Below, piece by piece: positions 44,807 to 52,486 of a stretch of 64,000 nt of DNA (position 1 is its first letter; each line of letters opens with the position of its first letter). This DNA comes from Shimwellia blattae DSM 4481 = NBRC 105725 (GTDB taxonomy: Bacteria > Pseudomonadota > Gammaproteobacteria > Enterobacterales > Enterobacteriaceae), in NCBI RefSeq assembly GCF_000262305.1, contig NC_017910.1, positions 3,038,001 through 3,102,000 on the forward strand, read 5' to 3'. Made by a program: the position numbers and the translations under genes. The notes below the pieces were generated by a model that had not been told where the DNA came from, did no database searches, and worked only from the letters and a program-made list of their open reading frames with translations.

Positions 44807-45173
44807 GCGATGTTTTCTCCCGTATTGCCATCAACTCATTAACTTCGTCAATAGCATCCATGTAGGTAAAAACATTGCTCCATTCAGGTGCTGCGCCTGT
44901 CACCGCCTCGTAAATAGCGCTGAGTGTCTCTTCAGCAGCATCGCGTTCAACAATAAGCTGCATTTCGGAGCGGTCCATGCGGGCGATATCCTGAACGGCT
45001 TTTTCACTCGCAGCGCAAAGCGATTCGATGATGACAGCTGAATGCAATAAGGCGTCGGAGGAAAGCAGGATTTCACCCCCTTCCCGAAGCTGAGCAAGCC
45101 GCGCGAGGCGACGAAGGTGCTCAGACTGTTTGCGGCAGGAGATAAGCATATCGGGGATAGTTTTTGCAGTCAT
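44796..45173 (-). CDS. Uncharacterized phage protein, 125 residues
   Basis: Not recognized. A soluble, largely helical acidic protein (MLISCRKQSEHLRRLARLAQ; QLIVERDAAEETLSAIYEAV) with no membrane segment. It overlaps the small terminase gene by 11 bases and follows the gp26-like gene by 2 bases, so it belongs to the packaging operon. This position is variable among Mu-like phages. Confidence 0.6.
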   Translation of the reverse strand: MTAKTIPDMLISCRKQSEHLRRLARLAQLREGGEILLSSDALLHSAVIIESLCAASEKAVQDIARMDRSEMQLIVERDAAEETLSAIYEAVTGAAPEWSNVFTYMDAIDEVNELMAIREKTSHAH

Positions 45174-45175
45174 GG

Positions 45176-45463
45176 CTACCCCCTCGCGCGGGGCTTTTTA
45201 ACCCCCGGAACCGTAGCAAGACCGCTGGCGACGTCATCGCCACGACCGGTAACACTGGCAACATAGCAGCCGGATACGTCCGTCAGCGTCACAAGCCCTT
45301 GCTCTTTCAGCCAGGCCAGATGCGTGCGCACGGTGTCCCGTGAGACCCGGTGCCCATAGGTCTGCAGGCAGGTCTGCAGAATGGACTCGTTCGCACTGTC
45401 GCCACACTCGATGAGAGATCGCAGAATGACCAGGCGCTGGTCCTGGTCGAGAATGTCACGCAT
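45176..45463 (-). CDS. Winged-helix phage protein, Mu gp26 position
   Basis: A 95-residue protein starting MRDILDQDQRLVILRSLIEC; the helix-turn-helix GHRVSRDTVRTHLAWLKEQG followed by LVTL is clear. It resembles the small DNA-binding protein that precedes terminase in Mu-like phages. ATG 45463 follows GAGGTGACT; an upstream in-frame start is less likely. Role unknown. Confidence 0.75.
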   Translation of the reverse strand: MRDILDQDQRLVILRSLIECGDSANESILQTCLQTYGHRVSRDTVRTHLAWLKEQGLVTLTDVSGCYVASVTGRGDDVASGLATVPGVKKPRARG

Positions 45464-45470
45464 AGTCACC

Positions 45471-45773
45471 TCATTTTTCCTTAAGTTCGTTTTCAAGAAG
45501 CAGATCGCTGATACGTGATATCTGGCGAATTGAGGGTGTCAGCTCTCGAAGTTCGCCGCGCAAATCGCGCATCTCCAGCTGCAGCTGATGCAGGTCTTTT
45601 TGGTTAGGTAGCCCGGCGATGGTGCTTTCCATTCCCTGCAGGCGCGTGCGCAGCAGCTCCAGTTCCTCGCGCTTGACGTAGGTTTTGGCCAGCAGCAGCT
45701 GAATGACGTTCACCCCGGACATAAACAGCGCCCAGATGATGGCCCAGTTACCCTTAATGACCTCCCAGTCCAT
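45471..45773 (-). CDS. DUF2730-type membrane-anchored coiled-coil protein (Mu gp25 position)
   Basis: A 100-residue protein with one N-terminal membrane segment (WAIIWALFMSGVNVIQLLLA) and a charged coiled coil (residues 35-95). Such proteins lie in the lysis region of Mu-like phages and may be spanin-like or a packaging accessory. It overlaps the TraR-like gene by 20 bases. Confidence 0.75.
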   Translation of the reverse strand: MDWEVIKGNWAIIWALFMSGVNVIQLLLAKTYVKREELELLRTRLQGMESTIAGLPNQKDLHQLQLEMRDLRGELRELTPSIRQISRISDLLLENELKEK

Positions 45774-45984
45774 GCTTCCTCCTGTGCTCTCTGATGGCCT
45801 GGCAGGTAACGCAGGTCACTGCATCAGGAAGTGCCTGAAGCCGGGCTGCAGGAATTGGTTGTTCACAGTCGTTACAAAATCCGTAACTTTCCGGCAGCTC
45901 TTTAACGCGCCTTAAATGCTTGTTTAAGAGCCGCTCCCGCTCTTCCATTTCAAGGTCGCTGGCGCGATCAAACGCTTTAGTCAT
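45754..45984 (-). CDS. TraR/DksA-family C4 zinc-finger protein
   Basis: A 76-residue protein with a coiled N terminus and the zinc finger YGFCNDCEQPIPAARLQALP ... CVTC (two CxxC pairs). The family binds the secondary channel of RNA polymerase and alters promoter response to ppGpp; phage versions may favour phage transcription. It overlaps the holin gene by 4 bases. Confidence 0.9.
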   Translation of the reverse strand: MTKAFDRASDLEMEERERLLNKHLRRVKELPESYGFCNDCEQPIPAARLQALPDAVTCVTCQAIREHRRKHGLGGH

Positions 45985-46586
45985 TTCGGCATCACCACCT
46001 TGTGTTTGCTGGATTTGCTGTAGCGGGCGAAGCCGTCCAGCGTCCTGAACCCCAGATACCCCAGCGCGGGCGTGGCCAGCATCAGGGCAATATCCCAGTC
46101 CGGCTCCGGCATCGTGAAGGGATGCCCGAACGCCCCGGCGGCGGCTCCGATTTGCTGCCCCAGCGACATCAGCATCACGTAGGCGATGCTGCTGTAAAGA
46201 GAGAGGCGGGCCATCAGTGGCCGGGTCTGGCGGACATATTCATCCGTGGCGTTGTCGCCGTTGCGAATGGTCTCCTGCTGCTCATGCTGCGCTGACTGCT
46301 GGTCCGCCAGCTGTGCCTTATCCCGCTCAAGCTGAAACTGCTGCAGCTGAACCTTCAGGCTCTCCAGCTGCACGAGCTGTTCCGGCGGAAGCTGGGCGAG
46401 CTTCTGCTCAAGAACGCGCTGCTGGTCGGCGGGGTTGATGGCGCTGTTGACGGTTTCGACGATGCTGGCGACGGAGTCTGCAGCCGTCGCCGTGTCCTTA
46501 CCAAAGAGGCCACCGATGGTTCGGACCAGAGACGGGCCTGCTTTCAGCAGGGCTGATGCGATGGTTGACAACGTTATCGGGTCCAT
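45981..46586 (-). CDS. Holin of the 3TM type
   Basis: A 201-residue protein: helical N-terminal half with ALLKAGPSLVRTIGGLFGKD and a Gln-rich coiled segment (residues 55-110), then two hydrophobic segments (LYSSIAYVMLMSLGQQIGAA; IALMLATPALGYLGF) and a basic tail (SSKHKVVMPK). This matches 3TM holins of transposable phages and gene transfer agents, which permeabilize the inner membrane for lysis. Overlaps the next lysis gene by 13 bases. Confidence 0.8.
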   Translation of the reverse strand: MDPITLSTIASALLKAGPSLVRTIGGLFGKDTATAADSVASIVETVNSAINPADQQRVLEQKLAQLPPEQLVQLESLKVQLQQFQLERDKAQLADQQSAQHEQQETIRNGDNATDEYVRQTRPLMARLSLYSSIAYVMLMSLGQQIGAAAGAFGHPFTMPEPDWDIALMLATPALGYLGFRTLDGFARYSKSSKHKVVMPK

Positions 46587-46978
46587 TTAAGCGGCTCCCT
46601 GTGAGAAACCCAGAGATAAACCAGCGCGCCGGAAAGCATGCCAGCGGGGCCGAGAAAGATGGCGGGCAGCGTGTTAGCGAATATCGGCGCAACTGCCAGC
46701 AGCAGTGCGCCGATTGCCCACACCACCCATGACACTAGCCCTGACCATCTCCCTGTCGTGGGACCCGGTTGTAACAGGCGATATGGCAGATTCCCCAGGC
46801 CGACGCTGATACTGATCAGTAACGTACCGGAGAACGCCAGCCACCAGACCGCAAACGCATGTCGGCCAGAGAACCAGCACAGCAAGAGCGACACCGTAAC
46901 CAGGATGATAATCGTCCATCCTGAGCGGAGGGCCTGAAGCAGTGCCAGCTGCCACCCGGCAGTAAAAGCGTTAATCAT
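46574..46978 (-). CDS. Four-segment membrane protein in the lysis cluster
   Basis: A 134-residue protein with about four hydrophobic segments (WTIIILVTVSLLLCWF; AVWWLAFSGTLLISISVGL; WVVWAIGALLLAVAPIF; ALVYLWVS). ATG 46978 overlaps the stop of the preceding small gene (ATGATTAA), supporting coupled translation; the longer frame to 47161 adds an out-of-character leader. Its place beside holin and endolysin suggests a lysis or antiholin role, but no family is recognized. Confidence 0.65.
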   Translation of the reverse strand: MINAFTAGWQLALLQALRSGWTIIILVTVSLLLCWFSGRHAFAVWWLAFSGTLLISISVGLGNLPYRLLQPGPTTGRWSGLVSWVVWAIGALLLAVAPIFANTLPAIFLGPAGMLSGALVYLWVSHREPLKWTR

Positions 46979-47189
46979 TATGTTTTTCCTTATATCGCTG
47001 GCACTGCCAGACGATGTCTCTGATATCGACGGAGTCCCATCCCCGGCGGTAATAGCTGGCGTGGGTGCCGTCGTGGCCTGTGTAGTCAAGAGGAACCGGC
47101 GGCGGACCACCGGCAACGCGGTGAAGCACTTCCTGCCGGAGCCGGTCGCGCCGCCCCGCACGCATACTGCCGTCCCAGCCTTTGCCCAT
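46971..47189 (-). CDS. Small basic protein in the lysis cluster, 72 residues
   Basis: Not recognized. The N-terminal half is basic (MGKGWDGSMRAGRRDRLRQE), reminiscent of the start of phage HNH nucleases, but no HNH metal site is present. It lies between the endolysin (4-base gap) and the four-segment membrane protein, with which it overlaps by 8 bases; the coupling argues that it is translated. Confidence 0.55.
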   Translation of the reverse strand: MGKGWDGSMRAGRRDRLRQEVLHRVAGGPPPVPLDYTGHDGTHASYYRRGWDSVDIRDIVWQCQRYKEKHND

Positions 47190-47193
47190 ATCG

Positions 47194-47775
47194 TCAGCTC
47201 CGGGTTACGGAGACCTGGCCGCCGATAACCTCCTGACAGGCATTCGCCAGCTCATCAAGTCGGTTATACCAGCCGTTGAGATATTTACCCTGGGCCTGGT
47301 TGGCCTTGATAATGTCGGCGTAGTAGCGGGCGCGGCGCAGGAAGCAGCGGGTCAGAAGCCATTCAGGATCGGCACTGGTGACAGCTGTGATGGTTTTCGG
47401 GCCGACGATGCCATCGTCAGTGACGCTGACGGCAGCCTGAAGCAACTGAATCGCCTTTTTAACGCCGTGCTGAACAGCAGAATCGAAAACAAAAAGGGAG
47501 ATGCCATCCGGCCAGCGAGGGCAATAAGAGGGATACCAGTAGTCGCGGTAATAAATTTGCCCGGCCTGCTCTTCGGTCAGGTCTTTAATTCGGGTATCGG
47601 GCTTACCGTCGCCATCGACGTCGGTCCTGCCATCGGCCAGGCCATCACGTTTATCGGAAATACCGTATTTGGTTTCACCACCATTATCGGTAGGATCGTT
47701 AACATAGCCGCCCTCTTTAGAAAGAACAAAATCAAGGGCGTGCTGAAAGGCGGGGGACAAAAGCTGCGTGGTCAT
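47194..47775 (-). CDS. Endolysin, glycoside hydrolase family 108 type
   Basis: A 193-residue peptidoglycan hydrolase. The catalytic glutamate motif is KEGGYVNDPTDNGGETKYGI near residue 20; the YYRDYWYP segment and the C-terminal peptidoglycan-binding-like VTDDGIVGPKTITAV follow. No signal peptide, so release needs the holin. ATG 47775 follows GAGG at five bases; a GTG two codons earlier overlaps the ribosome site. A perfect hairpin lies 12 bases upstream. Confidence 0.9.
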   Translation of the reverse strand: MTTQLLSPAFQHALDFVLSKEGGYVNDPTDNGGETKYGISDKRDGLADGRTDVDGDGKPDTRIKDLTEEQAGQIYYRDYWYPSYCPRWPDGISLFVFDSAVQHGVKKAIQLLQAAVSVTDDGIVGPKTITAVTSADPEWLLTRCFLRRARYYADIIKANQAQGKYLNGWYNRLDELANACQEVIGGQVSVTRS

Positions 47776-47786
47776 TGGCACCTCAA

Positions 47787-47806
47787 GGAAAGTGATAACA
47801 CTTTCC
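47787..47806 (-). promoter_or_regulatory. Perfect inverted repeat before the endolysin gene
   Basis: GGAAAGTG-ATAA-CACTTTCC: two perfect 8-base arms with a 4-base centre, about 12 bases before the endolysin start and 18 bases after an upstream terminator. It may be an operator for late transcription or an RNA hairpin limiting translation. Confidence 0.55.
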
Positions 47807-47823
47807 TCAATTTATGCCGGGCG

Positions 47824-47848
47824 AAAAAAAAGCCGGATTTACCGGCTT
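47824..47848 (-). terminator. Terminator after the cargo gene
   Basis: Stem AAGCCGG / CCGGCTT with a 5-base loop, followed on the - strand by a run of at least seven T. It isolates the upstream gene from the lysis cluster. Confidence 0.88.
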
Positions 47849-47867
47849 CATTGGATAACGCTCTTGT

Positions 47868-48380
47868 TTAGATAGTTTGCATACCGCAAGTAAAAGTAAG
47901 TACAGAATTAATTACACGCGCAGAAACATCGAATCGTCTTCCGCTAACATCGCCTGATGCATCTAATGCATTAGCACTACTCATCTCGGAGCCAAGAGCT
48001 TTTTGAAAAACGGAAAAAACAGCGTCATTAATATGGCTACTATCTTTGTTGAGGACAGCTCCTGCCAATTGGTTACACTGATTCAAAGCGAAGGCTGCTT
48101 CAATTTTTAGATTCTTACCTTCAGTCAAAACCATGACTCCGGCCTCATCCTTCCCTAAACTCCACACACTCTGAAATGCTGGGTATTCCTTGCGAAAGGA
48201 GTAAATTTGGACACCATCAATTATGTTACCTTTTCTCCATTCGCTTCTCTTCACAACATCATACTTATCGAACTGAGTGATAAGTACTTCGTTAGGAGTA
48301 GGTGCGGCATTTTTTGGAAAAAAATAGCTATACCCTCCACCCAATATAACTGCAAGTATTATTACGTTAGAGAATTTCAT
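47868..48380 (-). CDS. Low-GC cargo protein with N-terminal membrane anchor
   Basis: A 170-residue protein with an N-terminal hydrophobic segment (VIILAVILGGGYSYFF), probably exported or membrane anchored; the rest is soluble with two cysteines (NQCNQLAG, FTCGMQT). Not recognized. It is markedly more AT-rich than neighbouring phage genes, sits between Mor and lysis, and has its own terminator, the usual signs of a moron expressed in the lysogen. Confidence 0.65.
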   Translation of the reverse strand: MKFSNVIILAVILGGGYSYFFPKNAAPTPNEVLITQFDKYDVVKRSEWRKGNIIDGVQIYSFRKEYPAFQSVWSLGKDEAGVMVLTEGKNLKIEAAFALNQCNQLAGAVLNKDSSHINDAVFSVFQKALGSEMSSANALDASGDVSGRRFDVSARVINSVLTFTCGMQTI

Positions 48381-48383
48381 TTT

Positions 48384-48785
48384 TCAGTCCTTGCTAAATA
48401 AATCAGGTTGATACTTGCGCTGTTCAAGTCGCCGCATCCGTTTGATAGCTTTATACACCGTTTTGTAGGTCACCTGGTAGCGCTCAACCAGCTGCGGAAT
48501 GTTGTTCCCCTGAAAATCACGCCAGATGCGCATATCTCTGACCAGTTGTTCCAGTACCTGGCCGCGCGGGAAGTAAACCTGCATCCCGCCGATTTTACTG
48601 CTGATTGCCGCTACCAGCTCAATCGAATGGCGCGGGTCATACCCAAGCCTCTCCAGCTCCTTACGCAGCAGGGCGTTGAGTTCTGCCAGCAGAGAGGGAA
48701 AGCGGGAGCTTTCCATCTCATCGTCAATGTGGTCAAGGATGCTGTCGTCCTGAACATCACCAAAGAGATCGTCGTTTATTTCCAC
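48384..48785 (-). CDS. mor: Mor-family transcription activator
   Basis: A 133-residue activator of the Mor/C family; in Mu, Mor turns on the middle promoter. The dimerization strand KIGGMQVYFPRGQVLEQLVR and the C-terminal HTH NNIPQLVERYQVTYKTVYKA, followed by a basic tail, are diagnostic. GTG start at 48785 (AGAGG upstream). It overlaps gemA by 10 bases. It is the only Mor/C member I find, so it may also serve as the late activator. Confidence 0.9.
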   Translation of the reverse strand: MEINDDLFGDVQDDSILDHIDDEMESSRFPSLLAELNALLRKELERLGYDPRHSIELVAAISSKIGGMQVYFPRGQVLEQLVRDMRIWRDFQGNNIPQLVERYQVTYKTVYKAIKRMRRLEQRKYQPDLFSKD

Positions 48786-49327
48786 GCTTTCGCCGCCTCT
48801 GAAAACGCCCAGCAGATGGTATCGTAATCGCGATACGCGTCACCGGAGCGTGGGTTTACAGGCAGGCGCAGATTGTGCGCATGCAGTGCCTTTTTCATCT
48901 CACGTATGTGCCACTGCTTCAGGCTCTCAAGCAGGTTATCTTCTGCCTCAGCCCGCAACCATTCAAGGGTTGCCACCCCGGCACCGCCGTTGCGTAAGCG
49001 GGTCTGCCGTTGCACGTACCGGTCCAGCGCGGCGTCACTGCCGTCCCTGATAAAGCCGTCGCTGAGCATTGCCCGCCAGACCGCCCGCACCTTCTTGCTA
49101 ACCGCTGAGGGAGACGACATCCGGCGCCTGGCGCTGGAGCGCGGCTTGCTTTTAAAACCCTTTGCCTCCAGCGCTTTGATAACGCTCTGCAGCTCGACGA
49201 TAGTCATGTCCCGACAGCTCGATTTACCCGTAACGACTGACCCCAGCAGCGTGCGATAGGTTTCGTCGTCAAGCGCCAGCTGGCTTCTGGCGATATGAAT
49301 CAGCTGGATAGCATCAGTTCGCGTCAT
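48776..49327 (-). CDS. gemA: GemA-like early regulatory protein (DUF1018, Mu gp16)
   Basis: A 183-residue protein. IQLIHIARSQLALDDETYRT, TVVELQSVIKALEAKGF-like segment (MTIVELQSVIKALEAKGFKS), and the second half with KVRAVWRAMLSDGFIRDGSD are typical of GemA, which in Mu modulates host gene expression and DNA topology. It overlaps mor and the MazG-like gene, so it belongs to the early operon. Confidence 0.88.
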   Translation of the reverse strand: MTRTDAIQLIHIARSQLALDDETYRTLLGSVVTGKSSCRDMTIVELQSVIKALEAKGFKSKPRSSARRRMSSPSAVSKKVRAVWRAMLSDGFIRDGSDAALDRYVQRQTRLRNGGAGVATLEWLRAEAEDNLLESLKQWHIREMKKALHAHNLRLPVNPRSGDAYRDYDTICWAFSEAAKAWK

Positions 49328-49815
49328 ACCTTAGCCTCCTTCTGGCAACGGTCGGTGTACTGCTGCTCACGCATCATGCGCTGCGCGGCCTGCATCAGCA
49401 GGCTCACGGCCATTCTTGCGCGCGCCGCCGCAAAGCGGTTGCTGGTATTCGGATCGAGATAGAGCGTTTCTGCCAGGCTGAGCTGCTCTCCCGCCTCTTC
49501 AAGCAGTCCCTGAACGGATGGTCCGAAGGGATTCACCGGCTGCACATCAACACCGACAGTCTGTGCGAGTCGGGTCATTTTGCGGCTGACTTCGTGGTCA
49601 ATCATCTGACCCATGCCGTTATGGCGAAGCTGGGCAATCATGATTTCGACATCAGCCGCTTCCTCAGCCAGCGCGCTGCTGTCCGTTTTATGATTGATAA
49701 AGCGCGAGCAGGCAGCAGACAGCTCGCTTGACTCTTCAGCCAAAACCAGCACCTGAGAATCAAATCCCCACTTAGTTAATGCCGCGTCGTAAATAGCGGT
49801 GTTTTTAGCGTTCAT
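49324..49815 (-). CDS. MazG-like nucleotide pyrophosphohydrolase-fold protein
   Basis: A 163-residue protein. Residues 22-65 carry the MazG signature EESSELSAAC ... EEAADVEIMIAQLR (ExxE...ExxD magnesium site). The C-terminal 80 residues are helical and unassigned. MazG-fold enzymes hydrolyse (d)NTPs or ppGpp; phage forms are thought to tune nucleotide pools or delay starvation responses. The activity is inferred from motif only. Confidence 0.78.
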   Translation of the reverse strand: MNAKNTAIYDAALTKWGFDSQVLVLAEESSELSAACSRFINHKTDSSALAEEAADVEIMIAQLRHNGMGQMIDHEVSRKMTRLAQTVGVDVQPVNPFGPSVQGLLEEAGEQLSLAETLYLDPNTSNRFAAARARMAVSLLMQAAQRMMREQQYTDRCQKEAKV

Positions 49816-49894
49816 AATAAGTCCTTATTGAATTTCGGCGTGAGCGAACCCACGGCGCTACGCCGGAATTAAATTTAAATTAACTAACGAATAA

Positions 49895-50512
49895 TCAGAG
49901 CTTGGCTAAATCCAGCGATATCTGCTGATATCCGCCATCTGCCTGACGCTCATAAAGACGCAGATACTGACTTGTGCCCGTCACCTGAATGGCATCAGCC
50001 ACGGCATCCATTGCCTCATTCCATTTAATATCGTCAATGTTCAACTGCCGCAGCCCGAGCACCTGGTTAATATCAATTTTCCCCTGCTTGTTGACCCGGA
50101 AGGCATGATCGACGAGCGCCATGATTTTTTCATCGGCACCGCCTGACCATTCGCTGATGCAGGTGTCAATCAGCGTCTTCGCAGCCTGAATGCGCTCATC
50201 AAAAACGCGATGTTCACCGACAGCGCGAACCAGCTTGTAACGGCCATCAAAACTGACCAGAGTGACGTTGCCCTTGGTGCCGCCGTACTCCACGCCATAC
50301 TCGGCGGCAGAGACGTCGATAAAGTCGGCCACCTCTGACATCGCCTGCAGCTTAAACTCGGCCATAGCCTGACGCTGCTTTTTAGCGGCTTCAATAATGC
50401 GTAGGACGACATCATCCCGCAGCTTATCTAACGGCTTAACCTGCGACTCTGGCACATAATGCCCCTGGGCATTAATACGGTATCCTGCCGGTATGGTATT
50501 TGCTGTAGTCAT
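49895..50512 (-). CDS. DUF3164-family phage early protein
   Basis: A 205-residue protein with the conserved blocks YRINAQGHYVPESQVKPLDK, EYGVEYGGTKGNVTLVSFDG and DERIQAAKTLIDTCISEW. The family occurs in the early region of Mu-like phages; its function is not known. It overlaps the HTH-repeat gene by 4 bases. Confidence 0.82.
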   Translation of the reverse strand: MTTANTIPAGYRINAQGHYVPESQVKPLDKLRDDVVLRIIEAAKKQRQAMAEFKLQAMSEVADFIDVSAAEYGVEYGGTKGNVTLVSFDGRYKLVRAVGEHRVFDERIQAAKTLIDTCISEWSGGADEKIMALVDHAFRVNKQGKIDINQVLGLRQLNIDDIKWNEAMDAVADAIQVTGTSQYLRLYERQADGGYQQISLDLAKL

Positions 50513-50991
50513 GCGACCCTCACTGAATTAACAACTTCTGAATAAACGATGCCCGAAACGGTGCGACGGCTTAATTCCATCTTCTCGGCAATAACGGGGA
50601 TCGTCAGCCCTTCTTTATAAAGCTCACGGCATAGCCAGGCGTCATGCGCGTCAGCCGACTGCACCAGCATTGATATTCCCCACCGGTGCGCCTGCGCGCA
50701 AACTGACTGACGCGAGCGGTTAAGCCTGTCCGCAATTTCCTGCGTGCTCAGCTTACCTGCATGGTCACGGACGAACTGACGTTCAGCTTTCGTCCACTGA
50801 CGGCGCGTGGGAGCACCTTGCGCGCCTGAGGGAATTACCAGCAGTGACACCCCCCAACGGGTCGCCTTGACGCGAACTGCACGGCATGAGCGGTTGAGCC
50901 TGGCGGCAATCTGCTGAGCGGTCAGCTTACCGGCGTTGTCGTGGACGAACTGACGATCTGCTGTAGTCCAGAAACGGGGCTTATTCATCAT
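50509..50991 (-). CDS. Tandem helix-turn-helix repeat protein
   Basis: A 160-residue protein made of two near-identical ~45-residue units (WTTADRQFVHDNAGKLTAQQ and WTKAERQFVRDHAGKLSTQE, each followed by IA.RLNRS...A.RWG.S.LV) and a third, different HTH (LCRELYKEGLTIPVIAEKME). Each unit looks like a small homeodomain/Myb-like DNA-binding fold. AAGGAGAGG precedes ATG-ATG. It is in the early operon between B and DUF3164. It could bind repeated DNA sites or modulate replication; no specific relative is recognized. Confidence 0.7.
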   Translation of the reverse strand: MMNKPRFWTTADRQFVHDNAGKLTAQQIAARLNRSCRAVRVKATRWGVSLLVIPSGAQGAPTRRQWTKAERQFVRDHAGKLSTQEIADRLNRSRQSVCAQAHRWGISMLVQSADAHDAWLCRELYKEGLTIPVIAEKMELSRRTVSGIVYSEVVNSVRVA

Positions 50992-51254
50992 CCTCTCCTT
51001 TTTTCCAGATATTCTTTAGTGACAAGGTCAGTAAAGCGAATTAATGCAGAGCAGGCCTCATGCTGGTTATCAGCTTCGGGTACTCCAGGAACCAGTAATT
51101 GTTCATTCGTCCGCGAATGCCTGGCCCAAATATCAATTAACTCCCGGACGCGGCTTTCATCACCGGTAACAATAGGCAATGCGCCCTCGGGATAATTACG
51201 ACCAAACTCAATCAGCCCCGACGCCCAGGCATAGGCCGTGATTTTTGCCGTCAT
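50988..51254 (-). CDS. Uncharacterized early phage protein, 88 residues
   Basis: Not recognized. A soluble acidic protein (ALPIVTGDESRVRELIDIWA). ATG 51254 is chosen over 51278 because GGAGGTAGCT directly precedes it. The stop overlaps the start of the HTH-repeat gene (ATGA). Confidence 0.6.
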   Translation of the reverse strand: MTAKITAYAWASGLIEFGRNYPEGALPIVTGDESRVRELIDIWARHSRTNEQLLVPGVPEADNQHEACSALIRFTDLVTKEYLEKRRG

Positions 51255-51256
51255 AG

Positions 51257-51496
51257 CTACCTCCATATCACATGGCAACCGGCGATGGTGGCCATCCAGA
51301 CAGAGCGCGTGCCGGTCGGGCAGCGTTCAATCAGGTGGCTGGCGCGATTTACCAGCTCTGATGGCGGGCAGGTAATCTCGAGGCACGGACGGCGCATCCA
51401 CACACGCATGTCAGTGACGCGGCTACCGCGCGCCAGCAGCCACGCCTGCGCGGCGTTGGCCATCCCCAGATGGTCGGCAATACGTTCAGTAATCAT
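51257..51496 (-). CDS. Uncharacterized early phage protein, 79 residues
   Basis: A small basic protein without clear domain (MITERIADHLGMANAAQAWL; PSELVNRASHLIERCPTGTR). Similar short genes follow B in Mu-like phages, where Mu has kil and gam; I see no Gam homolog. It is 4 bases from B and 2 bases from the next gene. Confidence 0.6.
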   Translation of the reverse strand: MITERIADHLGMANAAQAWLLARGSRVTDMRVWMRRPCLEITCPPSELVNRASHLIERCPTGTRSVWMATIAGCHVIWR

Positions 51497-51500
51497 GGTG

Positions 51501-52448
51501 TCATCCCCTCAGTAACGTTGAGACATCTACATCGAGATCCAGATCGCGCAGCGCCTTGCGGATATAGCCCTCGCTGACCTCATGCCCTGCGCCGTGGGCA
51601 GTCATTGCCGCCAGACGCAGGGAGTGGCTGAGGATGCGCAGCGCACCGGGTTTCTGCGCAATCTGCTGCAGCAAATCGCGTTCTTTCTCTCCGGTGATAT
51701 GCCAGGCATCGGCAATCGCGGTCACGTCCGCTTTTTTGGTCTTATTGATAGCCACCCGCTTCGCGATACGGGAGAACAGGCGGGCGAACTCGACGGTGCG
51801 GTTTCCGCCGGTCATGTTGCTGTAGACGCGGTGATTGCCCATCAACACCAGCCCGACGCGCGTGGCCTCCTGCAGCAGGCGCAGTTCCTCCAGCGTTTCT
51901 GCCCCGAGGTGGTCAGCCTCGTCGATAATGACCAGCCCCTGCGTACCATCCAGGCGACGGCGCAGCGCGCGGGCCAGCGGTCCCTTGCGGCGCGGTGCAT
52001 CGTTCATCCCCAGCTCATAGGCCAGTTCAGTCAGGCACTCAAGCACACTGGCGCAGGACGGAGTTACCGTTATCATCCAGACGTTATCGTTGTTGCGGCG
52101 GTATTCGCGCGCCGCTTCTGACTTACCGACGCCGGGGTTACCACATACCACGCCGATACATTCGGTCAGATGCGCGTAGCGAAACGCCGTCCAGATCTGC
52201 TTAACCGTGGGCGTCTCAATAAAGCGGGGAGGCTCCGGCAGTTCGGCGGCGGACTGCTGCTTATTGACCCAGCGAGTAAGCGCCTTTTCCACGCGGTCGT
52301 TATCACCGGCATACTTATTATTCATGAAGCTGGAGACCACGCCGGTTGAGAGACCGGTTTCGCGGGAAACCTGGGCAAAAGTCCAGCGGCCACCGTCAAC
52401 GAGGTTGCGCAGAACCTCGCGAATATCAGAAATATTCACATCAGACAT
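51501..52448 (-). CDS. B: Transposition target-capture ATPase, MuB family
   Basis: A 315-residue AAA+ protein. An N-terminal HTH (WTFAQVSRETGLSTGVVSSF) is followed by Walker A GNPGVGKS (103-110), Walker B LVIIDEAD (172-179) and a C-terminal basic domain with ALRDLDLDVDVSTLLRG. MuB coats target DNA, stimulates MuA and directs insertions away from itself. It begins 38 bases after A. Confidence 0.94.
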   Translation of the reverse strand: MSDVNISDIREVLRNLVDGGRWTFAQVSRETGLSTGVVSSFMNNKYAGDNDRVEKALTRWVNKQQSAAELPEPPRFIETPTVKQIWTAFRYAHLTECIGVVCGNPGVGKSEAAREYRRNNDNVWMITVTPSCASVLECLTELAYELGMNDAPRRKGPLARALRRRLDGTQGLVIIDEADHLGAETLEELRLLQEATRVGLVLMGNHRVYSNMTGGNRTVEFARLFSRIAKRVAINKTKKADVTAIADAWHITGEKERDLLQQIAQKPGALRILSHSLRLAAMTAHGAGHEVSEGYIRKALRDLDLDVDVSTLLRG

Positions 52449-52486
52449 AATTCACTCCGTTTTTTTTGAATTACATTAAATCGCGT

